From: Maledivibacter halophilus
GTDB lineage: Bacteria > Bacillota > Clostridia > Peptostreptococcales > Caminicellaceae
Direction of reading: 5' to 3'
Assembly: GCF_900167445.1 (NCBI RefSeq)
Contig: NZ_FUZT01000007.1
Span: 221,474 to 285,473, forward strand
DNA: 64,000 bases
The notes beneath the pieces were generated by a model. It did not search any database. It saw nothing but the letters and a program-made list of their open reading frames with translations, and was not told where the DNA came from. This document shows positions 17,833 to 27,031 of this stretch, one piece after another. The position numbers and the translations under genes were made by a program. Position 1 is the stretch's first letter. Every line of letters starts with the position of its first letter.

Positions 17833-18267
17833 TTATTGTTTTTTTACCCACGTCATTATATATTCCATAAAGCCAGAATCTTCATTTTGTTGCTCTTTTT
17901 TTACCACAAAACCACAATGTTTATAAAAATTAACCGAAGATATATTTTCAATATAAACCGCTAATTCTAAGCTTGAATATAAAGATTTACAATGGTTTAG
18001 TAGTTTTTGCCCTATGCCCTGTCCTTCATAATCTTCTAAAACAAATAATGCACCAATAAATGAATTATTTACAATACTTATAAATCCTTTAATTATACTA
18101 TCTTCTTTATAAACAAAAGTTGTGGAAACAGGTATATATTCACCTTTAACAAGGTTATAATTTTTAATCCAATACTTTTCTGGTATAAAACTATGAGCAA
18201 TAATGTTAGTCTTTAACCAGATATCCATAATTTCTTCAATTTCAAACTTTTCAAATTCTTTAATCAT
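17833..18267 (-). CDS. GNAT N-acetyltransferase
   Basis: A 144-residue Gcn5-related acetyltransferase. The acetyl-CoA site appears as LFVLEDYEGQGIGQKLL, followed by NISSVNFYKHCGF. The length is normal for a single-domain GNAT. The substrate is unknown. The metallo-hydrolase gene lies 41 bp upstream on the same strand, so the two may be co-transcribed. Confidence 0.88.
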   Translation of the reverse strand: MIKEFEKFEIEEIMDIWLKTNIIAHSFIPEKYWIKNYNLVKGEYIPVSTTFVYKEDSIIKGFISIVNNSFIGALFVLEDYEGQGIGQKLLNHCKSLYSSLELAVYIENISSVNFYKHCGFVVKKEQQNEDSGFMEYIMTWVKKQ

Positions 18268-18308
18268 TCTTTTCTCCCCCTATTTTACATATTAATTATG
18301 CAAATCTG

Positions 18309-19037
18309 TTAGTCTGAAATAATGCTTTGTAGTGATTCTTTAATATCTTTTATATATATTCCTCCATGATAGCATATAATTCTATCTATTTCATAATTTA
18401 ATAACTTACTTATAGATTTTTTTGCATTATCCATATCTAAAGTATACTGTGGATATGGTATCATCAATTTATTATTTTCTACTATTAATGCATCTCCTGT
18501 AATTAATGTTTTACTATCTTTTAAATAAATTGAAATGTGCCCTGGCATATGCCCTGGAGTAGCAATTATTTCTACACCTCCGCACCAAGAAAATAAATCC
18601 TTATCTTTTAAGCATATATCAACCTGAACATTTTCTATTGTTTCAATAAAACGCTGAAATTCCTTTGCTCTTTCTTTTTGTTCCTCAGGAAGTTTCTCAT
18701 ATATAGACTCTGCTTGCTGTAATCTTAAAGATTTTTCCTTACCACTAATATATTTTTCATCATCAATTGATGAAAGAACCTTAATATGTGGATACTCTCT
18801 TTTAAACTCTGCCAAAGCTCCCATATGATCAAAATCATGATGTGTTATAATTATTTTTGTCAATTTGCTAATATCCATTCCAGTTTCTTTAGCAGCATTT
18901 TTTATTAAAGGTAAAAAGTTAGGGTATCCACAATCAATTAAAATAACTTCATTTTCATCACTTAATATAACCGGATAAATAGCATTTTTATCACCATTAA
19001 AATCAAATTTTATTTCTAAAACCGTTAATTTATTCAT
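18309..19037 (-). CDS. Metallo-beta-lactamase fold hydrolase
   Basis: A 242-residue MBL-fold protein with the zinc motif THHDFDH (65-71), the downstream TPGHMPGHISIYL and the LITGDAL aspartate. The set is like glyoxalase II or lactonase-type hydrolases; the substrate is unknown. It precedes the GNAT gene by 41 bp. The start follows GGAGTAAAC. Confidence 0.88.
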   Translation of the reverse strand: MNKLTVLEIKFDFNGDKNAIYPVILSDENEVILIDCGYPNFLPLIKNAAKETGMDISKLTKIIITHHDFDHMGALAEFKREYPHIKVLSSIDDEKYISGKEKSLRLQQAESIYEKLPEEQKERAKEFQRFIETIENVQVDICLKDKDLFSWCGGVEIIATPGHMPGHISIYLKDSKTLITGDALIVENNKLMIPYPQYTLDMDNAKKSISKLLNYEIDRIICYHGGIYIKDIKESLQSIISD

Positions 19038-19151
19038 TAGTTTACTCCTCCATAATTTATCTATAAATATATTAACCTTACTTTCTATAATTATTCAAGT
19101 TCATAAATGATTCTGTATCAAAGTTGTTCATATTTATCTGTAAAATCTTAA

Positions 19152-19200
19152 TAAAAAAACGGTATTAAATTATCTAAATTGATAATAAATACCATTTTTT
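19152..19200 (-). terminator. Intrinsic terminator after the CD3324-type gene
   Basis: An outer stem GGTATT/AATACC and an inner stem ATTATC/GATAAT lie between A-rich and T-rich flanks, directly after the stop codon at 19204. Confidence 0.7.
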
Positions 19201-19203
19201 TAT

Positions 19204-19476
19204 TTATATATTCTTTTGTTGTCTAACTATTCTTCTTATACTGTGTCCAGAAAGATAATACTCCTGTGCAAGTTTTTTAATAGATGTTCCTTCATTATAT
19301 TTATTAAAAATTTCTCTGTTTCTTCTTTTTAGAATATCTTTTGTAGCAGTATTTTCTCCCCAAACTTTTTTGTTATCATATTTTACTGGTATATATAAAT
19401 ATCCACCCTCTATATATTCTTGAATAAGTTGAACAATATATTCTGGCAGTATATTTTGTGCATTTTCATATTTCAT
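19204..19476 (-). CDS. CD3324-family small HTH protein
   Basis: A 90-residue protein with an N-terminal part IVQLIQEYIEGGYLYIPVK and a C-terminal helix-turn-helix ISIKKLAQEYYLSGHSIRRIV-like segment. This matches the CD3324 family, common in Peptostreptococcaceae and Clostridium and related to Mor-type activators. It probably binds DNA; the target is unknown. Monocistronic, with its own terminator. Confidence 0.75.
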   Translation of the reverse strand: MKYENAQNILPEYIVQLIQEYIEGGYLYIPVKYDNKKVWGENTATKDILKRRNREIFNKYNEGTSIKKLAQEYYLSGHSIRRIVRQQKNI

Positions 19477-19548
19477 ATCTTTTGCTCCTATCTACTTTAT
19501 TATCTGTAAACAAAGAAGCAAAGACCACACAAAATAACATTCCCTAAA

Positions 19549-19650
19549 TTAATCTACTAAATTAGGCCCTGCACAAATCATTCTTGTGCTTATTCTGTGT
19601 AACCTTTGCACAGAGCCAAAGTAGGCAGTATATTTTATCATATAATTCAT
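19549..19650 (-). CDS. Short truncated reading frame after the crotonase remnant
   Basis: 33 codons from an ATG behind GGAGGGAAAAGCAA. It directly follows the decayed crotonase gene on the same strand. No family is recognised. It is probably the 5' end of a lost gene of the same operon. Confidence 0.35.
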   Translation of the reverse strand: MNYMIKYTAYFGSVQRLHRISTRMICAGPNLVD

Positions 19651-19666
19651 TTGCTTTTCCCTCCAT

Positions 19667-20000
19667 TTACTTAAATCCTTTTTTTGGCTTAGGAAGTATA
19701 ATGTCTTGAAATTCTTTATCATGCTCAAAGTAAAATTATCCATCAAATTCTCTTCCTGAATTAGTAATAAAATATGCTTTTGTATATTTTATCGTATCTA
19801 AAGGTGCTTCTATTATAGTTTCTCCAATCTGAATTGCTCGCTTTAACAAATTCGTTGTCTTCAATAATCTTGCTGACAAACCTAATACGAAACGCCTCTA
19901 CCGAATCAACTTTACGGCCAATTAGACATAGGTCTCGTACTATTCCATCTCCAGCTATCCATCTTATAAGTATGTGGGAACATATCTTTCAAAAAAAGGA
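19667..20000 (-). pseudogene. Enoyl-CoA hydratase/isomerase (crotonase) C-terminal remnant
   Basis: The minus strand reads IAGDGIVRDLCLIGRKVDS, EAFRIRFVSKIIEDNEF, then after a frameshift IGETIVEAPLDTIKYTKAYF. This is the C-terminal half of a crotonase. An in-frame TAA follows NSGREFDG, then EHDKEFQDIILPKPKKGFK and the terminal stop. The N-terminal half, with the oxyanion hole, is absent. It shows that another CoA-ester pathway was once encoded here. Confidence 0.65.
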
Positions 20001-20033
20001 ATACCTTTTAGTAAGATATTCTTCTAGTTTTTA

Positions 20034-20411
20034 TCAAATTCTCTTTATACCATCTAAATCAAAATAAACATTTCTTGCTCTAAACGGAGAAGGATTTGTA
20101 TATTGTATTTTAAGTTTTTCAAAATCACTTATCCTTCTAGAGTGATAATACGGTCTATCAAACCTCAATCTGTCATCTCTAATCCAATCTGGAACTTCAA
20201 TATCATGAACTTGTAAATAATAATCTATTAGAGCTGATACTTTAGTTAAATATTTTATTTCTTTATCGCTACATAAATCTATGTCTATTGCTTCTTTAAG
20301 ACTATCTATAAACTTCATATCTTTGTATTTTAATAGCTCTAGCAGTTGATTTAAACTTGTATCTTCATCTGGATAATTAAATAATGCTTGTAAATATTTA
20401 TTTCCAATCAT
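20034..20411 (-). CDS. Partner of the nucleotidyltransferase, unknown function
   Basis: A 125-residue protein with PDWIRDDRLRFDRPYYHSRR and PSPFRARNVYFDLDGI. It overlaps the upstream nucleotidyltransferase gene by 14 bp, so the two are translationally coupled. I recognise no Pfam family, though its pairing with a DUF6036/AbiEii-like gene suggests an antitoxin or adaptor role. That is inference only. Confidence 0.65.
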   Translation of the reverse strand: MIGNKYLQALFNYPDEDTSLNQLLELLKYKDMKFIDSLKEAIDIDLCSDKEIKYLTKVSALIDYYLQVHDIEVPDWIRDDRLRFDRPYYHSRRISDFEKLKIQYTNPSPFRARNVYFDLDGIKRI

Positions 20412-20964
20412 AGCCTAAATCCTCTCCTAAATATTTAATAAAATTCACTTGTCTTTCCCCTATAAGGGTTAGTGGTATATATTCTGAGCAAACATCCAAC
20501 AGCTTTTTCTTAGTTGTAATGTTTAAATCCTTACATAATATATAAGCATCTATAAAATCTTTAGCGGGTTCTGGTCTAGCAGCTAATATTTTCATAGCTA
20601 ACAGCTGCTCAGCTTTAGGTTTCAATATTTTCAAGTTAGAATATATCCTATAAGTTTCTTTATCCTCTTTTAGAATAGATTTTAGTGGTTCTTTAATTTC
20701 TTCATTTATCCATCCATCAGAAAGGTTGAAAGCAAATTTAGTAAGGTCTAATATGTTGTCTAATAATTTAAAATTGGTTTCAGTAAATACACAATCTATA
20801 TCTTTAGTGGCAGGTCTATTATCATAAACCATAGTCATAACAGAATCACCATAGATTGTTATCTCAAATTGTAATTGATTCTCTTTTAATCGTTCATTTA
20901 GATAATCAAATATTTCTAATAGTTTATTTTTATCCATTAAAACAATATTATTAAACATATCCAT
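20398..20964 (-). CDS. AbiEii/DUF6036-like nucleotidyltransferase
   Basis: A 188-residue protein. The nucleotidyltransferase signature is visible as GDSVMTMVYDNRPATKDIDC (G-S plus D-x-D). The AbiEii-type downstream lysine motif is LLAMKILAARPEPAKDFIDA. Relatives act as toxins of type IV toxin-antitoxin or abortive-infection systems by modifying RNA. It is first in a two-gene unit, with an overlapping partner downstream, the reverse of the usual antitoxin-first order. It could also be a housekeeping nucleotidyltransferase. Confidence 0.7.
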   Translation of the reverse strand: MDMFNNIVLMDKNKLLEIFDYLNERLKENQLQFEITIYGDSVMTMVYDNRPATKDIDCVFTETNFKLLDNILDLTKFAFNLSDGWINEEIKEPLKSILKEDKETYRIYSNLKILKPKAEQLLAMKILAARPEPAKDFIDAYILCKDLNITTKKKLLDVCSEYIPLTLIGERQVNFIKYLGEDLGYDWK

Positions 20965-21011
20965 ATTATATCCTCCTAATTATAGAATCGTTACTACTTA
21001 ATTATATCATA

Positions 21012-21290
21012 TTAATAAGTAGCTTCTATAGCATAAAATAATTTAGAAAACGTGTTTCCCATTAATTCAATAAGTATACCCTCAACCCCATAATTCTCCT
21101 GCGAAAAACAATAATCATTAAAAACTGAACAATCAGAGAAGTCAACTCCTGCTGAAAAAGCTAAATTCACTAATTCATATGTTCTATCAATTATTTTATT
21201 TAAAGCAAACTCTAAATATAAGTGTCCACGTATATATTGCCCTAAACAAGGGTCCTCACTATCAGTATAATAATCAATAATGTTCTGCAT
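21012..21290 (-). CDS. Small acidic protein, unknown
   Basis: 92 residues, acidic, no recognised family. It lies 47 bp upstream of the nucleotidyltransferase gene on the same strand. It may be a shortened gene; downstream sequence gives no continuation. Coding status is moderate. Confidence 0.45.
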   Translation of the reverse strand: MQNIIDYYTDSEDPCLGQYIRGHLYLEFALNKIIDRTYELVNLAFSAGVDFSDCSVFNDYCFSQENYGVEGILIELMGNTFSKLFYAIEATY

Positions 21291-21577
21291 ATTAATACTT
21301 CCACATACACGTATTTACGATATTATTACTCCTTCAAAAAAATTCACTACTAATTTCCAACGACTAAAGCATTTGAGTTTAAAATATTACTTTATTTATA
21401 ATTATGTTTATATTAGTTGATCTTTCATATAGTTCTACAACTCATCTTGAATCCATACCAAAATCACACATTGTTTTGACATATATTTCAATTAACTACG
21501 TGCCTTACTATTGTTTTACTTAGCCTTTTATGGTCTTCATTTTAACAAAAGAAACTACTTATTTAACCTATAAGAAA

Positions 21578-21611
21578 ACCGATAAAGCCTTCTACAATAT
21601 GCTTTACCGGT
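21578..21611 (-). terminator. Terminator after the 96-residue protein gene
   Basis: An 11-bp stem with one mismatch (ACCGATAAAGC / GCTTTACCGGT) and a 12-nt loop, 50 nt after the stop codon. Confidence 0.5.
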
Positions 21612-21660
21612 CAAATCAGTTTCTTACTATTTGAATTTGTAATATTTTATTATGCAATCA

Positions 21661-21951
21661 TCATATAAGCTCAAGAATATTCATAAGCTTAATACAATCT
21701 TTATATCCTTGAAAATAAATGGTTTCCCTTTCTATCCATTCAAGCCTTCCAGTACAATCTTTATTTCTTAAAATAAATGCCCTATCTTCATCATTAAGTG
21801 ATTTAAGTATTTCCCGAATCTTAATGCTTTCTTCTATATTATTTCTTACTAATTCACTATACTCTTTATCAGTTTCACGCAAATTCTTCATTACACCTTC
21901 ATGAATATCACAAAATAATTCTTTTAAATGTTCTATATATCCAGTTGACAT
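21661..21951 (-). CDS. 96-residue conserved protein, copy 1 of a duplicated module
   Basis: A mainly helical, acidic protein starting MSTGYIEHLKELFCDIHE. It differs at 11 of 96 positions from the copy at 29990-30280. I recognise no family. Ribosome binding site AAGGAGGGG. It follows a ribbon-helix-helix gene, and the gap holds two hairpins conserved in both copies (AAGTGGTG/CACCACTT and one around CCGCTATC). Conservation of gene, hairpins and upstream promoter in two loci argues for a functional unit, perhaps toxin-antitoxin-like or a mobile-element accessory. Confidence 0.7.
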   Translation of the reverse strand: MSTGYIEHLKELFCDIHEGVMKNLRETDKEYSELVRNNIEESIKIREILKSLNDEDRAFILRNKDCTGRLEWIERETIYFQGYKDCIKLMNILELI

Positions 21952-22076
21952 AAACTCCCCTCCTTGTGATAACTTCTTGAATTACTATCTCAAACAGGGT
22001 ATAATAGATTTACCGCTATTCTTGATAGTGGGTTTTGCGAAGTGGTGATCTTGCTTGTCGGCGGGCACCACTTTTC

Positions 22077-22250
22077 TCACTTTTTATGGTCATTCAACTT
22101 TATTATTGCCTGCCTTACTCCTTCAGCCATCCCAATATTGTTCTTTTTACAGTAATCTTCTAAAATTTTATATGTTTTCTCATCGACTCTTGCTGTAACT
22201 CTCAATATCTTAGGACTATCAGTTGGACGACCCATTTTATTTTTAGCCAA
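22077..22250 (-). CDS. Ribbon-helix-helix DNA-binding protein, copy 1
   Basis: 57 residues beginning at the TTG at 22250, chosen because AGGAGGTGA precedes it and the promoter at 22282-22311 overlaps the more upstream ATG. Sequence MGRPTDSPKILRVTARVDEK then a helical segment gives the Arc/CopG fold. It is a paralogue of the 30407-30583 gene. It probably represses its own promoter and the linked 96-residue gene. Confidence 0.75.
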   Translation of the reverse strand: MAKNKMGRPTDSPKILRVTARVDEKTYKILEDYCKKNNIGMAEGVRQAIIKLNDHKK

Positions 22251-22281
22251 CAATTCACCTCCTATACTTTTGGCTAACATA

Positions 22282-22311
22282 AATATAGCACTTTTGTTAT
22301 CCAAAAGTCAA
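22282..22311 (-). promoter_or_regulatory. Promoter/operator of RHH module copy 1
   Basis: -35 TTGACT (22306-22311), 18-bp spacer, -10 TATATT (22282-22287). CTTTTGGATAACAAAAG and a second CCAAAAGT lie over and just after the promoter, matching the operator repeats of copy 2. Confidence 0.6.
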
Positions 22312-22679
22312 GATATTTTTTTTGTATTAAGGTTCTTTTATATTCAAACTTAAAAGCCCATAAAATTATTAAAATCCTATAGGCTTTGTTACTATATTTG
22401 TATATCAATTCTATCTAGTAGCGGACATGATGTTTAGTTAAAAGTTTAATTGATATTCCTGTGATACCAAAAGAAACAATGTCATTATCTTATATACATC
22501 AAACTAATTTCTAGATGCTACTGATTTTTTATCTAATTATAATATAATTTTTCCCATTTTCTTATCTTATTTAAATTCATCTTTAGTTTAATAATAATTA
22601 TTGTCTATTATTTGTTTTAATAAATATTTATTTTCATGCAATTAACGTACACATTTATCTATTTATATTTACGTATATT

Positions 22680-22820
22680 TTATTTTATAACTTTATAAAA
22701 AGTAACACCTTTATCATTATATAATCCATTATTTTCTAATATATTTTCATAATTTTTAACTTTTTTAAAACCTAGTTTTTTAAAAATATTCTTAATATCA
22801 TCTTCATTAAAATAATGCTA
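22680..22820 (-). pseudogene. Methyltransferase C-terminal remnant
   Basis: The minus strand reads HYFNEDDIKNIFKKLGFKKV then NGLYNDKGVTFYKVIK and a stop. This is like the end of a class I SAM-dependent methyltransferase. The catalytic domain is missing. Family assignment is tentative. Confidence 0.4.
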
Positions 22821-23540
22821 CAACCCTATATAAAATTTCCATCAGCAGACAATGAATGCTCTCTTAACCCTGTATTTCCAAGGTCTAAACCTACAACTAT
22901 CACACCCACTATTTCTTTCTAGTTAGTAGCGAGCAACACTCCACATGCCTTGAGGTGACAATAAAGATATCGTAAGTTGATATTCCTCCCTTGGTGGTAA
23001 GTAATAATTCATATTTTATATAGTATCTTTTATAATTTTTATATTTTCTTACTACATTAGACAAGATCTGTCTTGGTAGTTTGATACTTATTTTTATGCA
23101 AATTTATTCAATACCTTTGGTATTAAAATCGCAGACAACAAAGCTCCCAAATTATTTTAATACTTATTTGAGAGCTTTATTCTTTACAATTTTGTGCAAT
23201 TTTAGTTTACCATTTATAGCGTACAATTATTTGGCTAAAAATTTTTTATTTTCTCCGGACACTATAAATTTCAATTACTGCCATTTAGTAAGTTTCTACA
23301 TTTTTGCTTTGGATTTCGCTTGATTTCATTTCTTCTTCGATACTTTTTTAAAGTTGGTCATATTTTAAGCGCTATTATATAAATCCACCAAATTATTCTT
23401 AGTGTAATTCTATATTTGACCACCTTTGTCATAAAACATTCTCTCTATCAAATTCCTATTTAGCTATTTGATTATAAATAATACTCAGGTCGCAATATCT
23501 AAAGAATGTGTAATAAATCTAAATCACATTTTTCTCATGA
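22821..23540. other. Decayed spacer
   Basis: No intact gene. A minus-strand fragment around 22850-22930 reads VIVVGLDLGNTG, like the start of an actin-fold (ParM/StbA-like) ATPase, but it breaks off. The rest is A/T-rich and unrecognised. Confidence 0.35.
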
Positions 23541-23936
23541 TTATTGCTCATTTAATATTCTAAAGATAGTTGGCTTTAAAACACTAAAAAATAAATATCC
23601 TAATAAACCTCCAAATGTATTAGTAATCAATTCAGTAACATCAAATGTTCTTGATGTTAATCTTCCCCAAAATGCACTTAATAATTGAGTGCTTTCAATT
23701 GTTAGGCTAAAAAGAAAACACATGGTAACTGTTTTTAGAATACCCGCTTTCTTTATAATTGGATATAAAAAACCAAAAGGCATCATCATAATAACATTTA
23801 AAATTATTTCTCTAACACTGCCATAATAATTTAACCTTAAATCCTTAAAAAGAATAAGATTGACAGTTTCAAGAAATAAATTATTAGTACCATTTAAAAA
23901 TGGTATAGAAAATTTTTCTTCCAGTTGTATTTTGTA
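23541..23936 (-). pseudogene. VanZ-like membrane protein, N-terminally truncated
   Basis: An open frame with no start codon at its head runs from just after a TAG near 23936 to the stop at 23541. The C-terminal 82 residues hold FSLTIESTQLLSAFWGR, TFDVTELITNTFGG and LLGYLFFSVL, the VanZ pattern. The N-terminal membrane segments are lost. The function in intact relatives (teicoplanin resistance in vanA clusters, otherwise unknown) is not expected here. Confidence 0.6.
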
Positions 23937-24072
23937 CTATTGATTTTTGTCAAGTGCGGCAACGCGTAGTATTAAACATCTCGTGTTACTTTGGTACATT
24001 TATTTTTCCCATTAGACCATGAATCTTACAGTAGTACCGCTCTTCATCTCTATTGGACTGACTGTAGACACA

Positions 24073-24101
24073 AAAAAGCCTAGTATTTACTTAGGCTTTT
24101 T
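24073..24101. terminator. Intrinsic terminator
   Basis: A 10-bp perfect stem AAAAAGCCTA / TAGGCTTTTT with a 9-nt loop. A/T tracts on both arms make it usable in either direction. Confidence 0.6.
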
Positions 24102-24245
24102 GCATTTTGAATTTTTATCTGTCTATTGACAATAATTTATTATATCATAAGTTTTTATAATTTTTGTATAATCTAAAATTATTATCTTTATCGTATTTAA
24201 GTAATAATCTCTTTTATTTTTTAACCGTCTAAAGAATAATTATTT

Positions 24246-24722
24246 TTACTTTACTGTTTTGTTGATAAAATTAATTTCATACTGCTTTTCACCGTATTTT
24301 TCTGCGTTGTCAGTAATTATACCTTCTGTGAGGGTGATACGCAGAACGATTGAGTTTGGATTGTCCTCATCACCAACTTCATCGAACCAGTTAAAGATTT
24401 TTTAAAATTTAGCTCTGATTTCCGCATTCTTCTCGTCCTTGACCCAACCGAGATTTTCAGCCCTGCCCTGGAAAGTGTACCAATTTAACCCAGCGACAGA
24501 AACCTCGTTGTTCTTCTCAATTTGTAACATTTTATTTTTTCTTGCATCTGTAGAAACATAAAACATGCCGTTTTCATAATAGGCGCAAACCATACGGACA
24601 GCAGGGCGAGGACTACCGGCAACATTCGGGGATAATGATATTGTCGCAAGTGCAATAACTTCCTCTTTACCATTTCCGCAAAGCTTCTCCATAAGTTTCA
24701 TCGCATTTTCGTATTTGCTCAT
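24246..24722 (-). pseudogene. Pyridoxamine 5'-phosphate oxidase-like protein with in-frame stop
   Basis: The start is the ATG at 24722, behind GAAAGGAG. Residues 1-106 (PAVRMVCAYYENGMFYVSTD, MLQIEKNNEVS) are a flavin-binding split barrel. A TAA at 24402-24404 interrupts the frame. The same frame then continues as KIFNWFDEVGDEDNPNSIV to a second stop at 24246, the normal C-terminus of the family. The gene is 158 codons with one nonsense mutation. Confidence 0.75.
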
Positions 24723-24913
24723 TTTTAAATTTCTCCTTTCAAGTTTTTTTGTGCTGTAACTATAGTCAAACCACTTGAAACATACCCAAGGCTTACAACT
24801 CCTACCTTGGATACCTATATTACCGTCAGTCCCGAAGATGTACACGGCCTTTACATTAACGCGACCAGGCGACCGAAGCCACCACCAGCTCCCTTCTTTA
24901 TCCAGAAGTCTCG

Positions 24914-25620
24914 CTATTCGCTTGCGTTAACCCATTCTTTTAATAAACGCCAGTCGTCGAAGTCCCATGTCCTCAACACATGTACAGCATATAACCCGCC
25001 GTCAAAAGTTCGTTTTACTAAAGGCGCGGATATCTCTATGTCGTCAGGAATGGATACCCACGCCTCATATACATGCGAAGGTTCTCCGATTACTGCTGCC
25101 CCCTTAAAGCAGTCAAAACCAAAACTTCGGGCGTCGGGCTTGATTTTTAGCAATCCGCTTTCTTTTACAAATTGCGCTATCATGTCATTTGCTTTACCTT
25201 CGCAGCCTTCTCCCGTTGCGTAAGCAGCAGCCACAGTCATGGGCGGCAGATATACAATCCGTACATCTTTGTCCTCCAGTTTGCTTAAATTTTCATTTGC
25301 CTTGTTTAATTCTTCCATCGATACCTTCTCCTTGATTTTATTTTCGGAAAATGAAAGAGTGCTTACAATGGCAAACATGGTTTTATCATTTAATAATTCA
25401 AGCTTTAAATATATGTTCGCTTTTTCCTACAACTCATCGATAAAGCGCATCAATATCGAATTGAGAGTGGACAGAGCCGTTATTTCCTAATCCAGCTCAC
25501 TTATTTTCTGCTTGAATATCTCGATGACCGCCACGACATTTTGGTTATTAAGAATATCTTTAATCTGCTTTACCGGAATTTGAAGCTTACGCAAGATGAT
25601 GATTTGTTGGAGCGGCTGTA
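24914..25620 (-). pseudogene. MerR/GyrI-type regulator, truncated, with two in-frame TAG codons
   Basis: One reading frame holds the end of a MerR DNA-binding domain (LQQIIILRKLQIPVKQIKDI), then TAG at 25487-25489, a linker helix, a second TAG near 25430, and a GyrI-like effector domain (VRIVYLPPMTVAAAYATGEG). It stops early at KEWVNASE, where relatives continue about 40 residues. The N-terminal winged helix is missing at the junction with rhuM. Both TAG codons sit where glutamine would be plausible, consistent with C-to-T decay. Confidence 0.65.
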
Positions 25621-26201
25621 TGACTATGTTCCGCCCAGTGCATTTTATTTTGTATTGTTTTAAAAAACTTAATGGAGCTTTCAACTCTTGGGTCATAATC
25701 AATACTGGTAGCATATATATCTAATACTTTTTTCCAAAATACCTTTTCAGAAGAACGAATGTCTCTAATTCTTTCTAATAGCTCATCAAAGTAATTGCCA
25801 CCGCCAGCTTTTTTTAAAAGTTCATCATTCATTGTAAAGCCTTTTATAATGTATTCTCTAAGTCTTTCTGTAGCCCATATACGAATTTGCGTACCTCTGT
25901 GAGACTTTACTCTATAGCCAACTGAAATAATTACGTCAAGATTGTAATGCTTTACATCATATTTTTTCCCGTCTACAGCAGTTGTTCGGAAATTCCGAAC
26001 AACTGAATCTTTCTTAAGTTCACCTTCTTTGAATATATTAGATATATGCTCACTTATCGTTGATTTTCCTTTTTGAAATAACTCACACATTTGTGCTTGT
26101 GACAACCAAACAGTATCTTCTTCCATTGTTACCTCAATCTTTGTCTGCCCATCTTCGGTTTGATATAAGATAATTTCCGATTTATTTATATCCATAAGCA
26201 T
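25600..26201 (-). pseudogene. RhuM-family protein, 3' truncated
   Basis: The first 190 or so residues are typical RhuM (virulence protein RhuM/Fic-associated): TVWLSQAQMCELFQKGKSTI, EGELKKDSVVRNFRTTA and YNLDVIISVGYRVKSHRGTQ. The family normally continues beyond HGHTAAE. Here the frame runs into unrelated codons after HSHTAA, and the DNA becomes the MerR-type remnant. A deletion or recombination joined the two genes. Confidence 0.8.
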
Positions 26202-26399
26202 TCACACCAATCTTCTTTAGTATCGTTGTCTTTATTATAATTATTTTTGCTGGTTTTTTCAAAGGTTTTAAAATATTTAAGCGGCAGTTATAGATAAACA
26301 ACTTCAAGGTTTATAAATTTCAAAAAAAAAATGTTAAAGCATTCATTGTTTCTTTGAAATTTATTTTAAATCTTAGTGTTGTTTATCAATAGTTAATCT

Positions 26400-26735
26400 G
26401 CTTCATAAAAGACCTCTATATTCTCTCTCAAATATAGACGTGTATTTTCCTCCCCTCCAGGCAGGCTACTCTCCAGACGATGGTTAGGACTGAGTAGAAG
26501 TATCATTATTTGCCTCCTATGGGTCATGGCGATTTATTCTATATAGAACGCATTTATAAATCTATATTTTGATTTTTTGAATAACCAATGTTTCAAGGCT
26601 ATTCAAGGAATCAAAATATAAAACATTTATTGCGATTCTATATGAATAATTTAAAGGCAAAAATTTATCGCTAAAGGCTTTAACCTCATCACGGCGTTTT
26701 CCCTTATGTCGCTTTCCCCTTAGGGTCATAGGAGT
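26400..26735 (-). ncRNA. Structured RNA-like element, copy 1
   Basis: On the minus strand this shares, in the same order, GGGGAAAGCGACAT, a GCGATAAA segment, AATCGCC-ATGACC, ATGATACTTCT and AGTCCTAA with 52141-52425. The segment between AGCGATAAA and AATCGC differs in sequence but folds as a long hairpin in both. Conserved blocks with a variable stem suggest an RNA. The family is not known to me. Confidence 0.5.
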
Positions 26736-26875
26736 AACGTGCTTAAATATTTTTATATTCAGTTTTCAATGTACATATGAAAGAGAAAAATATCCCCTTC
26801 ATCCTTTAGGACATTTAGGAGGTATTTTTACGGATTTTTTTGCTATTGTGATAGAAATGTAATTTAAAAATAAAA

Positions 26876-27000
26876 ACCCCCTTACTTCTTTAAGGAAAAA
26901 AACAAGGGAGTGACCGAAAGTTTCTGTCATTTGTAACACAAATGTAATATTTCAAAAGTAAATCCCCCTCACTTTATAAAGGAAAAAGTAAGGGGGTTGG
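26876..27000. terminator. Tandem hairpins between relaxase remnant and structured element
   Basis: Two similar hairpins, CCCCCTTACTT.../AAGGGAG (26878-26915) and CCCCCTCACTT.../AAGTAAGGGGG (26962-26996). The second is stronger. They lie just after the stop of the relaxase remnant. Confidence 0.5.
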
Positions 27001-27031
27001 GCGTAAATTTTTAAAAAAATATTAATTTCCT

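Noticed and set aside
25425..25490. Pyrrolysine or other recoding of in-frame TAG codons in the MerR-type gene
   Set aside because: The same gene is truncated at both ends, and other nearby broken genes carry TAA, TGA and frameshifts. Ordinary decay explains it; no pyl genes are visible.
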